Positions 1 through 8,915 of a stretch of DNA of 64,000 nt are shown here, one piece after another. Under the pieces are notes generated by a model. That model did no database searches and was not told where the DNA came from. It was given only the letters and a program-made list of their open reading frames with translations. Both the position numbers and the translations under genes were made by a program. Origin of the DNA: Kaistia sp. 32K (GTDB lineage: Bacteria; Pseudomonadota; Alphaproteobacteria; Rhizobiales; Kaistiaceae); the NCBI RefSeq assembly GCF_016629525.1, contig NZ_AP024269.1, positions 2,108,001-2,172,000 on the forward strand, read 5' to 3'. Position 1 is the first letter of the stretch, and every line of letters begins with the position of its first letter.

Positions 1-1042
1 CGGGCCTGTCCTCGATGCCGAGCGGCTGCGCATGCAGAGCGACGAGCTCCTCCATGTCGTTCACCGAGCGCTGCAGGTTGCGGATATGCACGCCGACGTC
101 GCGCAGATAGCCCTGCAGGAGGAAGTAGGAGGTCAGCACGAAGGTGACGTCGCCGGCCGTCGCCTGGCCATGCCACCAGAGGATCAGCACAGTGCCGATG
201 ATCGCGCCGCGCAGCAGCACCAGCAGGACGCCCTGCGCCGTGCCGTTGTTGGTGCCGCGGATCCAGGTGCGGGACGTGCGCGAGCGCCATTTGGCGACGA
301 CGCGCGAAAGCCGCGCATCCTCGCGATCCTCGGCGCCGAACGCCTTGACGACGGCGTTGCACGACACGGCGTCGGCGAGCGCGCCGCCGAGCTTGGTGTC
401 CCACTGGTTGGCGAGGCTCGCCGCCGGCGCGACATAGCCGAGCGACAGCGCCACCGTCATGCCGATGTAGAGGATCGAGCCGGTGGCGACGATCAGCCCC
501 ATCACCGGCCAGTAGGAGCCGAGCAGGATGGTCGTGCCGACCAGCATGGCCAGCGAAGGCAGCAGTGCCAGCAGCAGCGTGTCGTTCAGAAGGTCGAGCG
601 CCCACATGCCGCGCGTGATCTTGCGCACGGTCGAGCCGGCGAAGGAATTGGCGTGCCAGTTGGTGGAGAAGCGCTGCACCCGGTGGAAGGCATCGGCCGC
701 GATCGCCGTCATCATGTTGAGCGTCAGCCGGATGATGCCGAGGAAAGCCAGATGGCGCAGCGCCATCATGCCGACGCCGAGCGCCATCAGCGCGCCGAAG
801 GCCGAGAGCGCGGCGGAAAGCGCCGCGTCGCGGTCGCCGCCGTCGGTGGCGATGGCGTCGACGAGCCGGCCGGCATAAAGCGGCAGCAGCACGTCGGCCA
901 TCGTCGCCGTCAGCATGGCGGCCGCGAGGCCGGCGATCAGCCAGGGCTGCTTGCGCCAATGCGCGAAGGTGAATCCGAGAACCTCGGCGAAGGCGCCGGT
1001 GCGCCATCGGATGCGGAAGCGGGGAAATCTGAATCGAGTCAT
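1..1042 (-). CDS. ABC exporter, transmembrane domain (3' end beyond window)
   Basis: Reading the minus strand from an ATG at 1042 gives an open frame of about 347 codons running off the left edge. It starts MTRFRFPRFRIRW and contains several hydrophobic spans, for example around residues 37-55 (LIAGLAAAMLTATMADVLL) and near 160-205, followed by the charged coupling segment VKAFGAEDREDARLSR. This is the type I exporter transmembrane domain pattern; such proteins normally continue into a nucleotide-binding domain, which would lie outside the window. The frame on the opposite strand over the same bases is Arg/His/Asp-rich and looks like a shadow. Substrate unknown. The start is the least certain point, since no strong Shine-Dalgarno is visible. 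Confidence 0.8.
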   Translation of the reverse strand, partial: MTRFRFPRFRIRWRTGAFAEVLGFTFAHWRKQPWLIAGLAAAMLTATMADVLLPLYAGRLVDAIATDGGDRDAALSAALSAFGALMALGVGMMALRHLAFLGIIRLTLNMMTAIAADAFHRVQRFSTNWHANSFAGSTVRKITRGMWALDLLNDTLLLALLPSLAMLVGTTILLGSYWPVMGLIVATGSILYIGMTVALSLGYVAPAASLANQWDTKLGGALADAVSCNAVVKAFGAEDREDARLSRVVAKWRSRTSRTWIRGTNNGTAQGVLLVLLRGAIIGTVLILWWHGQATAGDVTFVLTSYFLLQGYLRDVGVHIRNLQRSVNDMEELVALHAQPLGIEDRP

Positions 1043-1703
1043 GATGGCTATCCGGACGCGCCGAAGACGCCATCCGGTCCTGAAAAAAGAGATGAAGAGG
1101 CGGCGGACGACGTGCGGTCGATGCACGGAGATCCGCGGTTAGGTCTTGGAGTCTCGGGGCGGCGGGCTTCGGAGGATCCCGATTTCGAACCGGGGAGGAA
1201 GCCGCTGAACGTCCGAACTAGGCGCGGGATGATCCCGCGACGAGAACCACCGGGGCGACGATCAAATGCAGCGATGCCATGCAAATCCCCCCGCGTTCGG
1301 AGTTGAAGAGGGGTCGTTTATAACCGCGTTGCTTGCTGGTGCCAAGAGCGCGCGGGCTCAACGCGCGCATACCTCCGCCGGTTGTGGCGACGCGGCAACA
1401 GCGGGAGCGGGGATGGGGCAGGGCGCTGTCGTGCGGATACAGGATGGCTCAAGCCGGCTCGAACCGAGCTGCCCCTTCACCTCTCCCATGGGGAAACCTT
1501 CACAGAGCGCCGAAACGTCGCCATGCAGCCCGCGGCCTAGCCGTAGAGCTCCGTCGCCCCGGCGAAGGCCGGGGCCCATAAACACCGGCCAGGAACATTC
1601 GGGTCAAGAATGCCCAGTTCTTCCTGCCATGGGCCGGTGTGCATGGATCCCGGCCTTCGCCGGGATGACGGCGGAGCTAGGATAGCCGGCTCCGTGGCCA
1701 AAT
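1043..1703. other. Intergenic stretch, 661 bp
   Basis: No coding frame here looks real. It holds the upstream region of the ABC exporter, including a hairpin at 1223-1239 with 8-base arms (CGCGGGAT / ATCCCGCG) around one base, and the first copy of the composite interspersed repeat at 1472-1685. Confidence 0.6.
1472..1685. repeat. Composite palindromic interspersed element, copy 1 (right end missing)
   Basis: It starts with the arm CCCCTTCACCTCTCCC and contains two inner palindromes, around CCCCGGCGAAGGCCGGGG and ATCCCGGCCTTCGCCGGGAT, flanked by inverted ACACCGGCC / GGCCGGTGT arms. Two fuller copies are at 6540-6787 and 11525-11787. Here the right terminal arm is absent and the element stops just before the 3' end of the neighbouring hydrolase gene. 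Confidence 0.75.
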
Positions 1704-2762
1704 CTATGGGCTGCCCTTCAGGGCGCGATCGAAGGCGGCGGTGGTCATGTCAATCAATTGCCGGTGGATCTCGGCGCGGGATCGGCCGTCGCCATCGGCG
1801 CAAAGCGGTTCGTCGATTTGTTCGGATGCGAGGATCTTCGCGGCGTCCGGCTTGCATTCGCCGAACATGCTGAAATGGCTCGCATCCTCGATCAGCCGGT
1901 AGTCGGCATGCGGAATCGCCCTGGCGATGCCGGAGGCCTGCGCCGTCGCGGGAATATTTTCCGGGCGACCGAGATTGACGATCTCCATCGGGATCGAAAT
2001 GTCGGCAAAGCTTTCGAACGCGAAGACATCTGCAGGGGCGGGGTCGATCGCCATGGCGAAGCGGATGCGCTCGTCCCGGTTGTCGCGACCGGCGGGCTTG
2101 AGATCCATGGCGTGGAGATCCACGCCGGATTGCCGAATCCAGCCGCACAGCGACGCGTTGAGCCGATCCGTGTCGCAATAGCTGGCGAGGAGCTTTTCAT
2201 CGAGGCGCGCCCCGGCGATGGCGAACGCCGTCGTGCCGCCCATGGAGAGGCCGAGCATGCCGACGTCGCCAGGAATGAGGTGCTCCCGAAAGGCGGTGGC
2301 GCCCTCCAGGGCATTCAGCGTTTCGCTGAGATCGGAAGGGCGCAGCCAGAGCTTCATGGTTTCACGAGCGGACCGGTTGGGCCCCGAATTGCCCGGGTGG
2401 GCGGGGGCCGCGACGATGAAGCCGTGTTTGGCCAAGGGCGCTGCAAGCCAGCTCAGGGCCTGCGGATTACCGGCGAGGCCGGCACCATGCGAGAGCAGGA
2501 TGAGCGGGTATTTTCCGGCCGTGATCGGCGCATCCCGCATGGCGGAGGCGCCCGCGAACAACGGGCTGTCACCGAGCGTGACGGACTCGCCGCCCGGCTG
2601 CGCCGGATACCAGACCGTTACGTCAAGGTTTGTGCCGCGCTGTTCGGATGGCGCCGTGATCTGACGAACGCCGACGCCCTCTTCTGCACGCGCGGGCTGC
2701 ATCGTCGCGATCGCAAGGACGACCGTCCCAAGCAGTGTCGCCAACTTCGTTGAAACGCTCAT
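1704..2762 (-). CDS. Secreted alpha/beta hydrolase (dienelactone hydrolase / PAF-acetylhydrolase-like)
   Basis: 352 residues. The N-terminus is a signal peptide (hydrophobic residues 8-21, likely cut after ARA at about 26), so the enzyme is probably periplasmic. The nucleophile elbow is GLSMGG with Ser173; an oxyanion-type SHGAGL lies near 91-96; a candidate catalytic His296 is in EDASHF. This layout matches alpha/beta hydrolases annotated as predicted dienelactone hydrolases or acetylhydrolases. The substrate cannot be told from sequence. It lies downstream of the DUF1254 gene on the same strand, 123 bp apart with a strong hairpin between, so it may be transcribed separately. Confidence 0.85.
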   Translation of the reverse strand: MSVSTKLATLLGTVVLAIATMQPARAEEGVGVRQITAPSEQRGTNLDVTVWYPAQPGGESVTLGDSPLFAGASAMRDAPITAGKYPLILLSHGAGLAGNPQALSWLAAPLAKHGFIVAAPAHPGNSGPNRSARETMKLWLRPSDLSETLNALEGATAFREHLIPGDVGMLGLSMGGTTAFAIAGARLDEKLLASYCDTDRLNASLCGWIRQSGVDLHAMDLKPAGRDNRDERIRFAMAIDPAPADVFAFESFADISIPMEIVNLGRPENIPATAQASGIARAIPHADYRLIEDASHFSMFGECKPDAAKILASEQIDEPLCADGDGRSRAEIHRQLIDMTTAAFDRALKGSP

Positions 2763-2841
2763 CCTGAAGCCCTGGTGACGACGACCCGCTCATATCCCTG
2801 CGCAAAGGAGAGCATCTTTGGATGCTCCCCTCGGCTCGTTC

Positions 2842-2867
2842 TCGACGGGGAGAGCTCTCCCCGTCGA
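2842..2867. terminator. 26-bp perfect palindrome between DUF1254 gene and hydrolase
   Basis: The half site TCGACGGGGAGAG is followed at once by its exact reverse complement. It lies just past the stop of the DUF1254/DUF1214 gene and upstream of the hydrolase start, both on the minus strand. It could be a terminator stem (no T-run follows on the minus strand) or an operator. Confidence 0.5.
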
Positions 2868-2885
2868 AAGCTAGGGCTCCGAGGC

Positions 2886-3920
2886 TCAGTCGAGGGGATT
2901 TGCAGCCGGGAAGGTCCATTCGCCGCTGAGGATGGGCTGCTCCGGACGGTAGAGCCGCGCGGTATAGTTCCAGCCCTCAACGATCGGCAGGCAGTTCGCA
3001 ATCTTGCCGTCGCAGCCGCCGAACTGGATCGTCACCGAACCATCCGCATTCTTCGCCGCGGTGATGCCGTTGATCGAATAGGCGTTGTGGTCGTTCTTCT
3101 CGAAGAAGCCCTTTTCGTTATAGACGCTGACCGACCAGAAGGCCTGCACCGGCACGTCCTTCGGCACGTTGATGGTGTAGACCGTCTTGCCGTCGTTCTT
3201 CGCGGGCGTGAAGCTCTGGTAGTTCGCTTCGCTGTCGGGAAGGCCGCCCCAGCCCGCGGCCGTGCCGATCAGGTGCTGGACGGGATCGACCTGATCCCGC
3301 GTTCCGAAGGCGCCGTGAAACGACGGCTGGTACTTTGCCAGCGTGAGCAGCCCGTTGCGGATTTCGGTGAGGCTGTCCTGATCCCAGTCCGGCAGCTCGA
3401 GCTTTCCGGCGTCCTTCTGGCTGACCGTGATCGCATCCTGAAGCTTGTGGACCGCCTCGATATCCTTCGGGTCGTTGGGGTCGACCAGGGTTCGGACCGC
3501 CACGAAGGCATATCGGGTACCGAACGATTCCTGCGCCAGCGTGACCGTCTCCTTGCCGTGAGCGACGATCGGGACGTAGTGGTCCTCGTCGACGATCATC
3601 ATCGACATGTAGCGGTCGCCCGAGTCCGGCAGGGTCAGCGTCACCGGGCCGCCGGCGAGATCAAACACCCCGAACGAATAGAGCGTGTCGCGGTTCATGC
3701 GAATGACGGTCTGGTTGTCGATCGAAGCCGGCTCGCGGGAATGCTGGAACTTGCCCAGCCCGCCGACGACCTTCGCATTCATCGCGAGGTAATTGTCGGT
3801 CTCCGCGCGGACGAAATTGTCCGTGGTGACCAGAGATTTGCCGCTTTGCGCCTGCGCGGAGGCTCCGCTCGCCAGTGCAACGGAAGCCAATACGAGACCG
3901 ATTCCAACCGAGCGAAACAT
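2886..3920 (-). CDS. DUF1254/DUF1214 domain secreted protein
   Basis: 344 residues with a clear signal peptide (VGIGLVLASVALASGASAQA, cut near residue 23). The N-terminal half carries DUF1254 features (NRDTLYSFGVFDL, DRYMSMMIVDEDHYV) and the C-terminal half DUF1214 features (VPVQAFWSVSVYNEKGF and the terminal WNYTARLYRPE). These periplasmic proteins are widespread in Proteobacteria with no agreed biochemical role. It is followed by a palindrome and then the hydrolase; the 5' side is a long gene-free stretch that probably holds its promoter. Confidence 0.85.
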   Translation of the reverse strand: MFRSVGIGLVLASVALASGASAQAQSGKSLVTTDNFVRAETDNYLAMNAKVVGGLGKFQHSREPASIDNQTVIRMNRDTLYSFGVFDLAGGPVTLTLPDSGDRYMSMMIVDEDHYVPIVAHGKETVTLAQESFGTRYAFVAVRTLVDPNDPKDIEAVHKLQDAITVSQKDAGKLELPDWDQDSLTEIRNGLLTLAKYQPSFHGAFGTRDQVDPVQHLIGTAAGWGGLPDSEANYQSFTPAKNDGKTVYTINVPKDVPVQAFWSVSVYNEKGFFEKNDHNAYSINGITAAKNADGSVTIQFGGCDGKIANCLPIVEGWNYTARLYRPEQPILSGEWTFPAANPLD

Positions 3921-4263
3921 GAACTACCTCTTCATTGGAGATTGTGCTGCGGAGCCGTGCCGGACCCTTCCACAAGGCTCGGTTGAGCGCAACTCCAATG
4001 CCGTGCCGAGCCGGTCCTTCACGAGGGTTAGGCCCCTAAGATGACTGGCATAAAACAGCCCGGCGCGGCTCACGCGCTCCGAGAGGAAGTCATTGGGATC
4101 GGGTTCGCGGGCGCATCCCGGAGGAACGGCGAATCTTCGGCCTATGAAAATCAGGTGCCAGTACAGAAGCCGTCTGTAAACGCATCGCCCAAACGCAATC
4201 GGCCCGGACGTGCCGGGCCGATGCTACTTTTCGAAAAGGGGCGTCGGGCGATCAGCCGATCTA
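3921..4263. other. Intergenic stretch, 343 bp
   Basis: It holds the upstream region of the DUF1254 gene and, at 4198-4222, the terminator hairpin of the oxidoreductase gene. No coding frame looks real. Confidence 0.5.
4198..4222 (-). terminator. Hairpin downstream of the Gfo/Idh/MocA gene
   Basis: Arms ATCGGCCCGG and CCGGGCCGAT around a 5-base loop, 42 bp past the stop codon. Only a short TTT follows on the minus strand, so termination strength is uncertain. Confidence 0.6.
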
Positions 4264-5310
4264 TCAGCCGATCTTCTTGCCGCGCGCGACGTCCTGGTCG
4301 AAGCAGAGATCGAGGATGCGCTGGATCTCGGCGGCGCGGCGGAAGCTCGGATCGCCGTTGACGCCCGTCTGGACCGCCTTGGCGAAGCGCTCATAGGTCG
4401 TGACGACCGGCGGGCACTCGACCGGCTTCCAGGTCTGGGTGTCGATATCGGCGCCGGTGCAGATCCGGAGCGACGAGGCCTTGCCGTCGGTCTTCACCTC
4501 GAGCGCGCCCTCGGTGCCGAACAGCAGCAGCGTCAGGTCGTTGGCGTGGCCGGTGGCGAAGCGGGTCGCCGTGATGGTGCCGAGCGCGCCATTGGCGAAC
4601 TCCGCCATCATGATCACCGAATCATTGGCGTCGAGCTTGTATTCGCCGATCTGGTCGCCTTCGGCCTTGTGGAAGGTCTTCAGGCGGCTCTCGACCGTGC
4701 TGATGTCGCTATCGGCGCCGAACGAGGCGAAGTCGACGATATGGACGCCGACGTCGCCGAGCACGCCCTTCGAGCCGTGCTCTTCCGACAGGCGCCAGAG
4801 CCAGCGCGATTCCGTGCGCCAGTCGCCCCACTGCTTGCCGACCAGCCAGCTCTGCAGATAGGAGGCCTCGACGTGGCGGATTTTGCCGATCTTGCCCGCC
4901 GCTACCAGCTCGCGCGCCTTCTGCAGCGCGGGCGAGTTGCGGTAGGTCAGGTTGACCATGTTGATGACGCCCTTGGCCTCGGCGGCCTCGGCCATTTCGA
5001 TGGCGTGCGCATAGTCGGTCGCCAGCGGCTTCTCGCAGAAGACATGCTTGCCGGCGGCGAGCAGCTTCATCGTCGTGTCGTAGTGCACGGCGTCGGGCGT
5101 GACGTTGGCGGCAGCGTCGAACTGGCCCCAGGCGATCGCCTCCTCGAGGCTGCCGAACAGGTTGGCGATGCCGTGCTCCTTGCCGAAGGCGGCGCGGCGG
5201 GCCGGGTCGATTTCGACGGCGGCGACGAGGGTGACGCCGGGAACGGCCTTGAAGGCGGTCGCATGGCTATTGGCCATGTTGCCGGTCCCGAGGATGAGAA
5301 GCTTGACCAT
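4264..5310 (-). CDS. Gfo/Idh/MocA family oxidoreductase (ThuB-like)
   Basis: 348 residues. The N-terminal Rossmann fold shows LILGTGNMANSH; the family signature CEKPLA (lysine involved in catalysis) is near residue 93; the C-terminal half has the alpha/beta substrate domain with GDVGVHIVDFA. Family members are NAD(P)-dependent sugar or inositol dehydrogenases. The upstream gene on the same strand encodes a ThuA protein; in rhizobia thuA and thuB together oxidise trehalose and related disaccharides to 3-keto forms, so a sugar dehydrogenase role is inferred. The actual substrate is not shown by the sequence, and no sugar ABC transporter is adjacent. Confidence 0.88.
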   Translation of the reverse strand: MVKLLILGTGNMANSHATAFKAVPGVTLVAAVEIDPARRAAFGKEHGIANLFGSLEEAIAWGQFDAAANVTPDAVHYDTTMKLLAAGKHVFCEKPLATDYAHAIEMAEAAEAKGVINMVNLTYRNSPALQKARELVAAGKIGKIRHVEASYLQSWLVGKQWGDWRTESRWLWRLSEEHGSKGVLGDVGVHIVDFASFGADSDISTVESRLKTFHKAEGDQIGEYKLDANDSVIMMAEFANGALGTITATRFATGHANDLTLLLFGTEGALEVKTDGKASSLRICTGADIDTQTWKPVECPPVVTTYERFAKAVQTGVNGDPSFRRAAEIQRILDLCFDQDVARGKKIG

Positions 5311-5431
5311 GTTGAAGCTCTTGGCTGGATGGAGGGGCGGCTGGCGGGAGCGGATCCCGGAAGAGAGAAGAGGCGGGGGGAGAGGAAGCGGGGCTCCGCG
5401 GGCCCGCCCGCGAAACCTCGACTTGAAACGC

Positions 5432-5464
5432 CGAACCCTCGAAGGCCGGGGCCTCGAGGGTTCG
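5432..5464 (-). terminator. Hairpin downstream of thuA-like gene
   Basis: Arms CGAACCCTCGA and TCGAGGGTTCG around an 11-base GC-rich loop, in the 188-bp gap between thuA and the oxidoreductase. It could reduce read-through from the first gene into the second. Confidence 0.55.
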
Positions 5465-5498
5465 GGACGCCCAGGACTGGGCGTCGATCGTCAGGCGA

Positions 5499-6287
5499 CT
5501 AGCGGAAGCCTTCCTCGCCGCGCTTGTGCAGGGTCTCGCCCTTGATGGTGAGCGGACCGTTCGGCGCCTTGTCGGCGGGGGTGTTCGGGGCCTTCTCGAT
5601 GCCGGCCCAGGCGGGGGCGGGGTTGTAGGCCCACTTGGCGGCGTTCTTCAGGACCTGCTTGACGTCCGTGTTGTAGTAGATCGGATACGTCTCGTGGCCG
5701 GGCGAGAAATAGAAGATCTTGCCGCCGCCGCGCTGCCAGGTCAGGCCCGAGCGGAACACTTCGCCGCCTTCGTACCAGGTGACGAAGACCGTCTCCTGCG
5801 GCTCCGGAACCGTGAAGGGCTCGCCATACATCTCGGTCTGCTCGATCTCGAAATAGTCCGAGAGACCCTGGGCGATCTGGTGGTTGCGGTTGATCACCCA
5901 GACGCGTTCGAGCTCGCCGGCCTCGCGCCACTTCAGCGAGCAGGGGGTGCCCATCAGGCGCTTGAAGATCTTCGAGAAGTGGCCGGAGTGCAGGACGATC
6001 AGGCCCATGCCTTCCCAGACGCGCTTGGCGACCCGCTCGACCACGGCGTCGGAGACCTCGCCATGCGCCTTGTGGCCCCACCAGAACAGCACGTCGGTCT
6101 CGGCCAGGCGCTCTTCGGTCAGGCCGTGCTCGGCCTCCTGCAGCGTCGCAGTGGTTACCTTCAGGACGGGATCTTCCGAGAGACCTTTGGCGATCGTGGT
6201 GTGCATGCCTTCCGGATAGATCTTCCGGACAACTTCATTCTCCTGCTCGTGGACGTTTTCGCCCCAGACAACAACGCGGATCGTCAT
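5499..6287 (-). CDS. thuA: ThuA-family protein (trehalose utilisation / disaccharide oxidation)
   Basis: 262 residues from the ATG at 6287 ([15 protein letters not shown]). The frame stays open further upstream, but AGGGAG sits 9 bases before this ATG and only 3 before the alternative at 6293; homology also begins at [11 protein letters not shown]. Conserved features include [30 protein letters not shown] and [11 protein letters not shown], giving a glutamine-amidotransferase-like fold. ThuA acts with the oxidoreductase ThuB in rhizobial trehalose, maltitol or sucrose catabolism. Here it precedes a Gfo/Idh gene, in the order expected of thuAB. A LacI-type palindrome lies about 110 bp upstream. 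Confidence 0.8.
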   Translation of the reverse strand: MTIRVVVWGENVHEQENEVVRKIYPEGMHTTIAKGLSEDPVLKVTTATLQEAEHGLTEERLAETDVLFWWGHKAHGEVSDAVVERVAKRVWEGMGLIVLHSGHFSKIFKRLMGTPCSLKWREAGELERVWVINRNHQIAQGLSDYFEIEQTEMYGEPFTVPEPQETVFVTWYEGGEVFRSGLTWQRGGGKIFYFSPGHETYPIYYNTDVKQVLKNAAKWAYNPAPAWAGIEKAPNTPADKAPNGPLTIKGETLHKRGEEGFR

Positions 6288-6397
6288 GACCATGGTCTCC
6301 CTAGACGTTACCTGACCGCAAAATCCTGTCCCGCGCGGCACGGGTGTGAGGTGTGTTGATTGCCGAACGAATGCGACACGTCGGTGACCGGCATTCG

Positions 6398-6413
6398 TCC
6401 AAAGCGCTTTGGA
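6398..6413. promoter_or_regulatory. LacI-type operator upstream of thuA
   Basis: TCCAAAGCGCTTTGGA is a perfect 16-bp palindrome with the central CG and AAAGCGCTTT core typical of GalR/LacI operators. It lies 111 bp upstream of the thuA start. No LacI gene is in the window, so the regulator would be encoded elsewhere. Confidence 0.55.
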
Positions 6414-6539
6414 TCGTAGACCGGCACACTCTATCGTGCATCTCCGTTCGTGCAATATCCCCTGTTTGACGAGACTGTCGCAGGTCGCGCCGCAGGGCGG
6501 TGGGACGGAGGCGCGAGCCCGATCTTCGATGCGCGTCGT

Positions 6540-6787
6540 CCTTCACTTCTCCCTGAGGAGATCTTTGCAGAACACCGCAGGTCGCCATCGGTCCTAGGCC
6601 GAAGGGCAAGGCACCGTCGCCCCGGCGGAGGCCGGGGCCCATGAACACCGGCCATGAAAGCTTGGTCCAGTGTATCGGTCACAGGCCGGTGTTTCTGGAT
6701 CCCGGCCTTCGCCGGGATGACGGCGGAGCGTGGCAAGATTTGATCAGCGCTAGTTGCGCGACCTCTCCCTTGGGGAGAGGTGAAAGG
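6540..6787. repeat. Composite palindromic interspersed element, copy 2
   Basis: Imperfect terminal inverted arms (left CCTTCACTTCTCCCT, right reading inward CCTTTCACCTCTCCC), inner inverted AACACCGGCC / GGCCGGTGTT, and two hairpins around CCCCGGCGGAGGCCGGGG and ATCCCGGCCTTCGCCGGGAT. Same layout as the copy at 11525-11787. Confidence 0.8.
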
Positions 6788-6832
6788 AAAGCGCCCCTGC
6801 ATTGCGAGCACTTAGGCAAACGATGACGGACC

Positions 6833-8296
6833 CTAGTGGTCGGCCTTCGGCAGGTCCTGCCGGCCGGCGAGATCGTCGCCGGCGTTCAGCGGCAGGCGGG
6901 CGCAGACGAAGGCCGCGAGCAGCGAGATGCTCGTCACCGTCAGGAAGGCGGCCGAGAAGTCCGGCATGGTCGGCGCGCCGTTGCCGGAGAGGGCGACGGA
7001 GACATGCAGGACCGTCGCCGACACGCAGATGCCCAGCGACAGCATCATCTGCTGGATCGTCGTGTAGAAGCTGGTGGCGGCGCTCATTTCCTCGCGCTCG
7101 ACCTCGGCATAGGCGATCGTGTTGTAGGCGGTGAACTGCAGCGACTGCGAGAAGCCGCCGATCAAAAGCACCGCATAGATGGCGAGCAGCGGCCAGTCGG
7201 GCCGGAACATCGCGTAGCTCGCCAGGAAGCAGCTCGCGACGACGCTGTTCCAGATCAGCGTGTTGCGGAAGCCGAAGCGGCGCAGGATCGGCGTCGCCGA
7301 GGCCTTCATCGCCATGGCGCCGGCGGCGGAGATGAAGGTCACGAGGCCGCTGTGCACGGCCGACATGCCGAAGCCGAGCTGCATCATCATCGGCAGCAGG
7401 AAGGGCATCGCGCCGGCCGAGATTCGCGCCAGGCTTCCGGCGACGACCGAGAGGCTGAAGGTCTTGTGCCGCATCAGCCGGAGATCGAGGATCGGGGCGA
7501 CGTGGCGGCGGGCATGCCGGAGGTAGAGCGCGCCGGAAACGATGCCGACGGCGATGAGGATCAACGTGGTGCCGAGCGGCGCCTCGCCGCGCCCGCCGGT
7601 CTCGAAGGCGAACAGCAGCGAGCCGAGCGAGACGCCGGAGAGAAGCAGGCCCAGCCCGTCGAACGGACGGCGAATATCCTCGCGGACATTGTCGATGTAG
7701 CGGCTCGCCAGCAGGATGCCGATCAGGCCGAGCGGCAGGTTCACGTAGAAGATCCAGCGCCAGTCGAGATAGGTGACGATGAAGCCGCCCACCATCGGGC
7801 CGATCACCGGGCCGATCAGGGCAGGGACCATCACCCAGGCCATGGCCGAGACGAAATCGGAGCGCGGCACGGTCTTCAGGATGACCAGTCGGCCGACCGG
7901 CACCATCATGGCGCCGCCGAGCCCCTGCAGCATGCGCGCGAGCACGAGGAAGGGCAGGTTGTGCGCCTGCGCGCACATCAGCGAGCCCGCCATGAAGATG
8001 GCGATCGCCGCGCAGAACACGTTGCGCGCGCCGAAGCGGTCGGCGATCCAGCCGCTCGCCGGGATGAAGATCGCCAGGCTGAGCAGGTAGCCCGTCAGGG
8101 CGACGCTCATGTCGAGCGGCGAGACGCCGAAACTTCGCGCCATGGTCGGCAGCGCGGTCGACAGCACCGTCGAATCGAGCTGTTCCATGAACAGGGCGCT
8201 TGCGACGATGAGGGCGGTGATGCGGTAGGCGCGTGGGGTGGGGGCGGCGGAGGCAATGCCTGCACCGAGGACGGTATCACTTGGCATAACGTACAT
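6833..8296 (-). CDS. MFS transporter, DHA2 (EmrB/QacA-like) drug exporter family
   Basis: 487 residues with about 14 hydrophobic spans, the usual length for DHA2 proton-antiport exporters. Motif A is GWIADRFGARNVF; motif C-like glycine and proline residues appear in ALIGPVIGPMVGGF. TM1 carries the family signature FMEQLDSTVLSTALP. The role is proton-driven export of a small molecule, substrate unknown. The start could be 8296 (MYVMPSD) or 8287 (MPSD); neither has a strong Shine-Dalgarno. No membrane-fusion partner (EmrA-like) is adjacent. Confidence 0.88.
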   Translation of the reverse strand: MYVMPSDTVLGAGIASAAPTPRAYRITALIVASALFMEQLDSTVLSTALPTMARSFGVSPLDMSVALTGYLLSLAIFIPASGWIADRFGARNVFCAAIAIFMAGSLMCAQAHNLPFLVLARMLQGLGGAMMVPVGRLVILKTVPRSDFVSAMAWVMVPALIGPVIGPMVGGFIVTYLDWRWIFYVNLPLGLIGILLASRYIDNVREDIRRPFDGLGLLLSGVSLGSLLFAFETGGRGEAPLGTTLILIAVGIVSGALYLRHARRHVAPILDLRLMRHKTFSLSVVAGSLARISAGAMPFLLPMMMQLGFGMSAVHSGLVTFISAAGAMAMKASATPILRRFGFRNTLIWNSVVASCFLASYAMFRPDWPLLAIYAVLLIGGFSQSLQFTAYNTIAYAEVEREEMSAATSFYTTIQQMMLSLGICVSATVLHVSVALSGNGAPTMPDFSAAFLTVTSISLLAAFVCARLPLNAGDDLAGRQDLPKADH

Positions 8297-8377
8297 TTCG
8301 TAAGGGGTACGTCCTATTTGGGCGATGTCGCCCGTCGATGCAATTCACAATCTCGTGGCATAACTTTTTGCCTCGGC

Positions 8378-8407
8378 TTGACTTGATCGGTCGCGGCACT
8401 CTATATC
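8378..8407 (+). promoter_or_regulatory. Sigma-70-type promoter of tRNA-Val
   Basis: TTGACT at 8378-8383 and TATATC at 8402-8407 with an 18-base spacer, 38 bp before the first base of the tRNA. Good match in sequence and spacing. Confidence 0.6.
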
Positions 8408-8445
8408 CCGGCCACCTTCCCCGGAGCGCTTCGCTTCGGCCGGAT

Positions 8446-8520
8446 GGGCGGTTAGCTCAGCGGGAGAGCATTCGCTTCACACGCGAAGGGTCACTGGTTC
8501 AATCCCAGTACCGCCCACCA
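8446..8520 (+). tRNA. tRNA-Val (anticodon CAC), CCA encoded
   Basis: Acceptor arms GGGCGGT and ACCGCCC pair fully; D-arm TTAGCTCAGCGGGAGAGCA; anticodon stem TTCGC/GCGAA with loop TTCACAC; T-arm CTGGTTCAATCCCAG; discriminator A and a genomic CCA. The anticodon CAC reads the Val codon GTG. Confidence 0.97.
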
Positions 8521-8756
8521 TTTTCCTTTATCCAATAGCGATGTCGGCGGCAGTGTCCGCCTTCGGGCAGCGAAGCTTCGAGGCTGGACGAACCGGCTGC
8601 GCCGTGGTCCTGAGTGTCTGGCCCGTAATGCGGGGACGCTTTCCTTTCACTTCTCCCTGAGGGGGAGGTGAGGAGCAGCGCGGATCGTGGGGCGAGATCG
8701 GGTTTGTCGACGGGCAATCCGGTTCGCAGACGAAGGCCGCCCCACCATCCATATCA

Positions 8757-8814
8757 GGCGTTCCCTGGACCCTCCTTCGAGGCCCGGCTTTGCCGGGCAC
8801 CTCAGGATGATGGT
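8757..8814 (-). repeat. 58-bp interspersed palindromic repeat, copy A
   Basis: It reads (minus strand) ACCATCATCCTGAGGTGCCC, an inner hairpin CCCGGC/GCCGGG, then CCTCGAAGGAGGGTCCAGGG. It matches the copy at 59824-59881 over 58 bp with a single difference by hand comparison. It lies 237 bp after tRNA-Val. Confidence 0.8.
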
Positions 8815-8871
8815 CTAGTATTGGGAATGCTGCCTGGGAGAATGGTCAGGCGACCGATCGACCAGCTCCGC

Positions 8872-8915
8872 CATCATCCTGAGGTGCTTCGCGTGAGCGA
8901 AGCCTCGAAGGAGGC
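8872..8915 (+). repeat. Interspersed palindromic repeat, copy B
   Basis: CCATCATCCTGAGGTGCTTC, an inner GCTTCGC...GCGAAGC hairpin, then CCTCGAAGGAGGCTCC. The ends match copy A in inverted orientation; the inner stem differs, with paired changes that preserve the hairpin. Confidence 0.75.

Larger units (their letters stand above)
6288..6832. other. Intergenic stretch, 545 bp
   Basis: It holds the thuA upstream region with the operator at 6398-6413 and the second copy of the composite repeat (6540-6787), which ends shortly before the 3' end of the MFS gene. No coding frame looks real. Confidence 0.6.
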
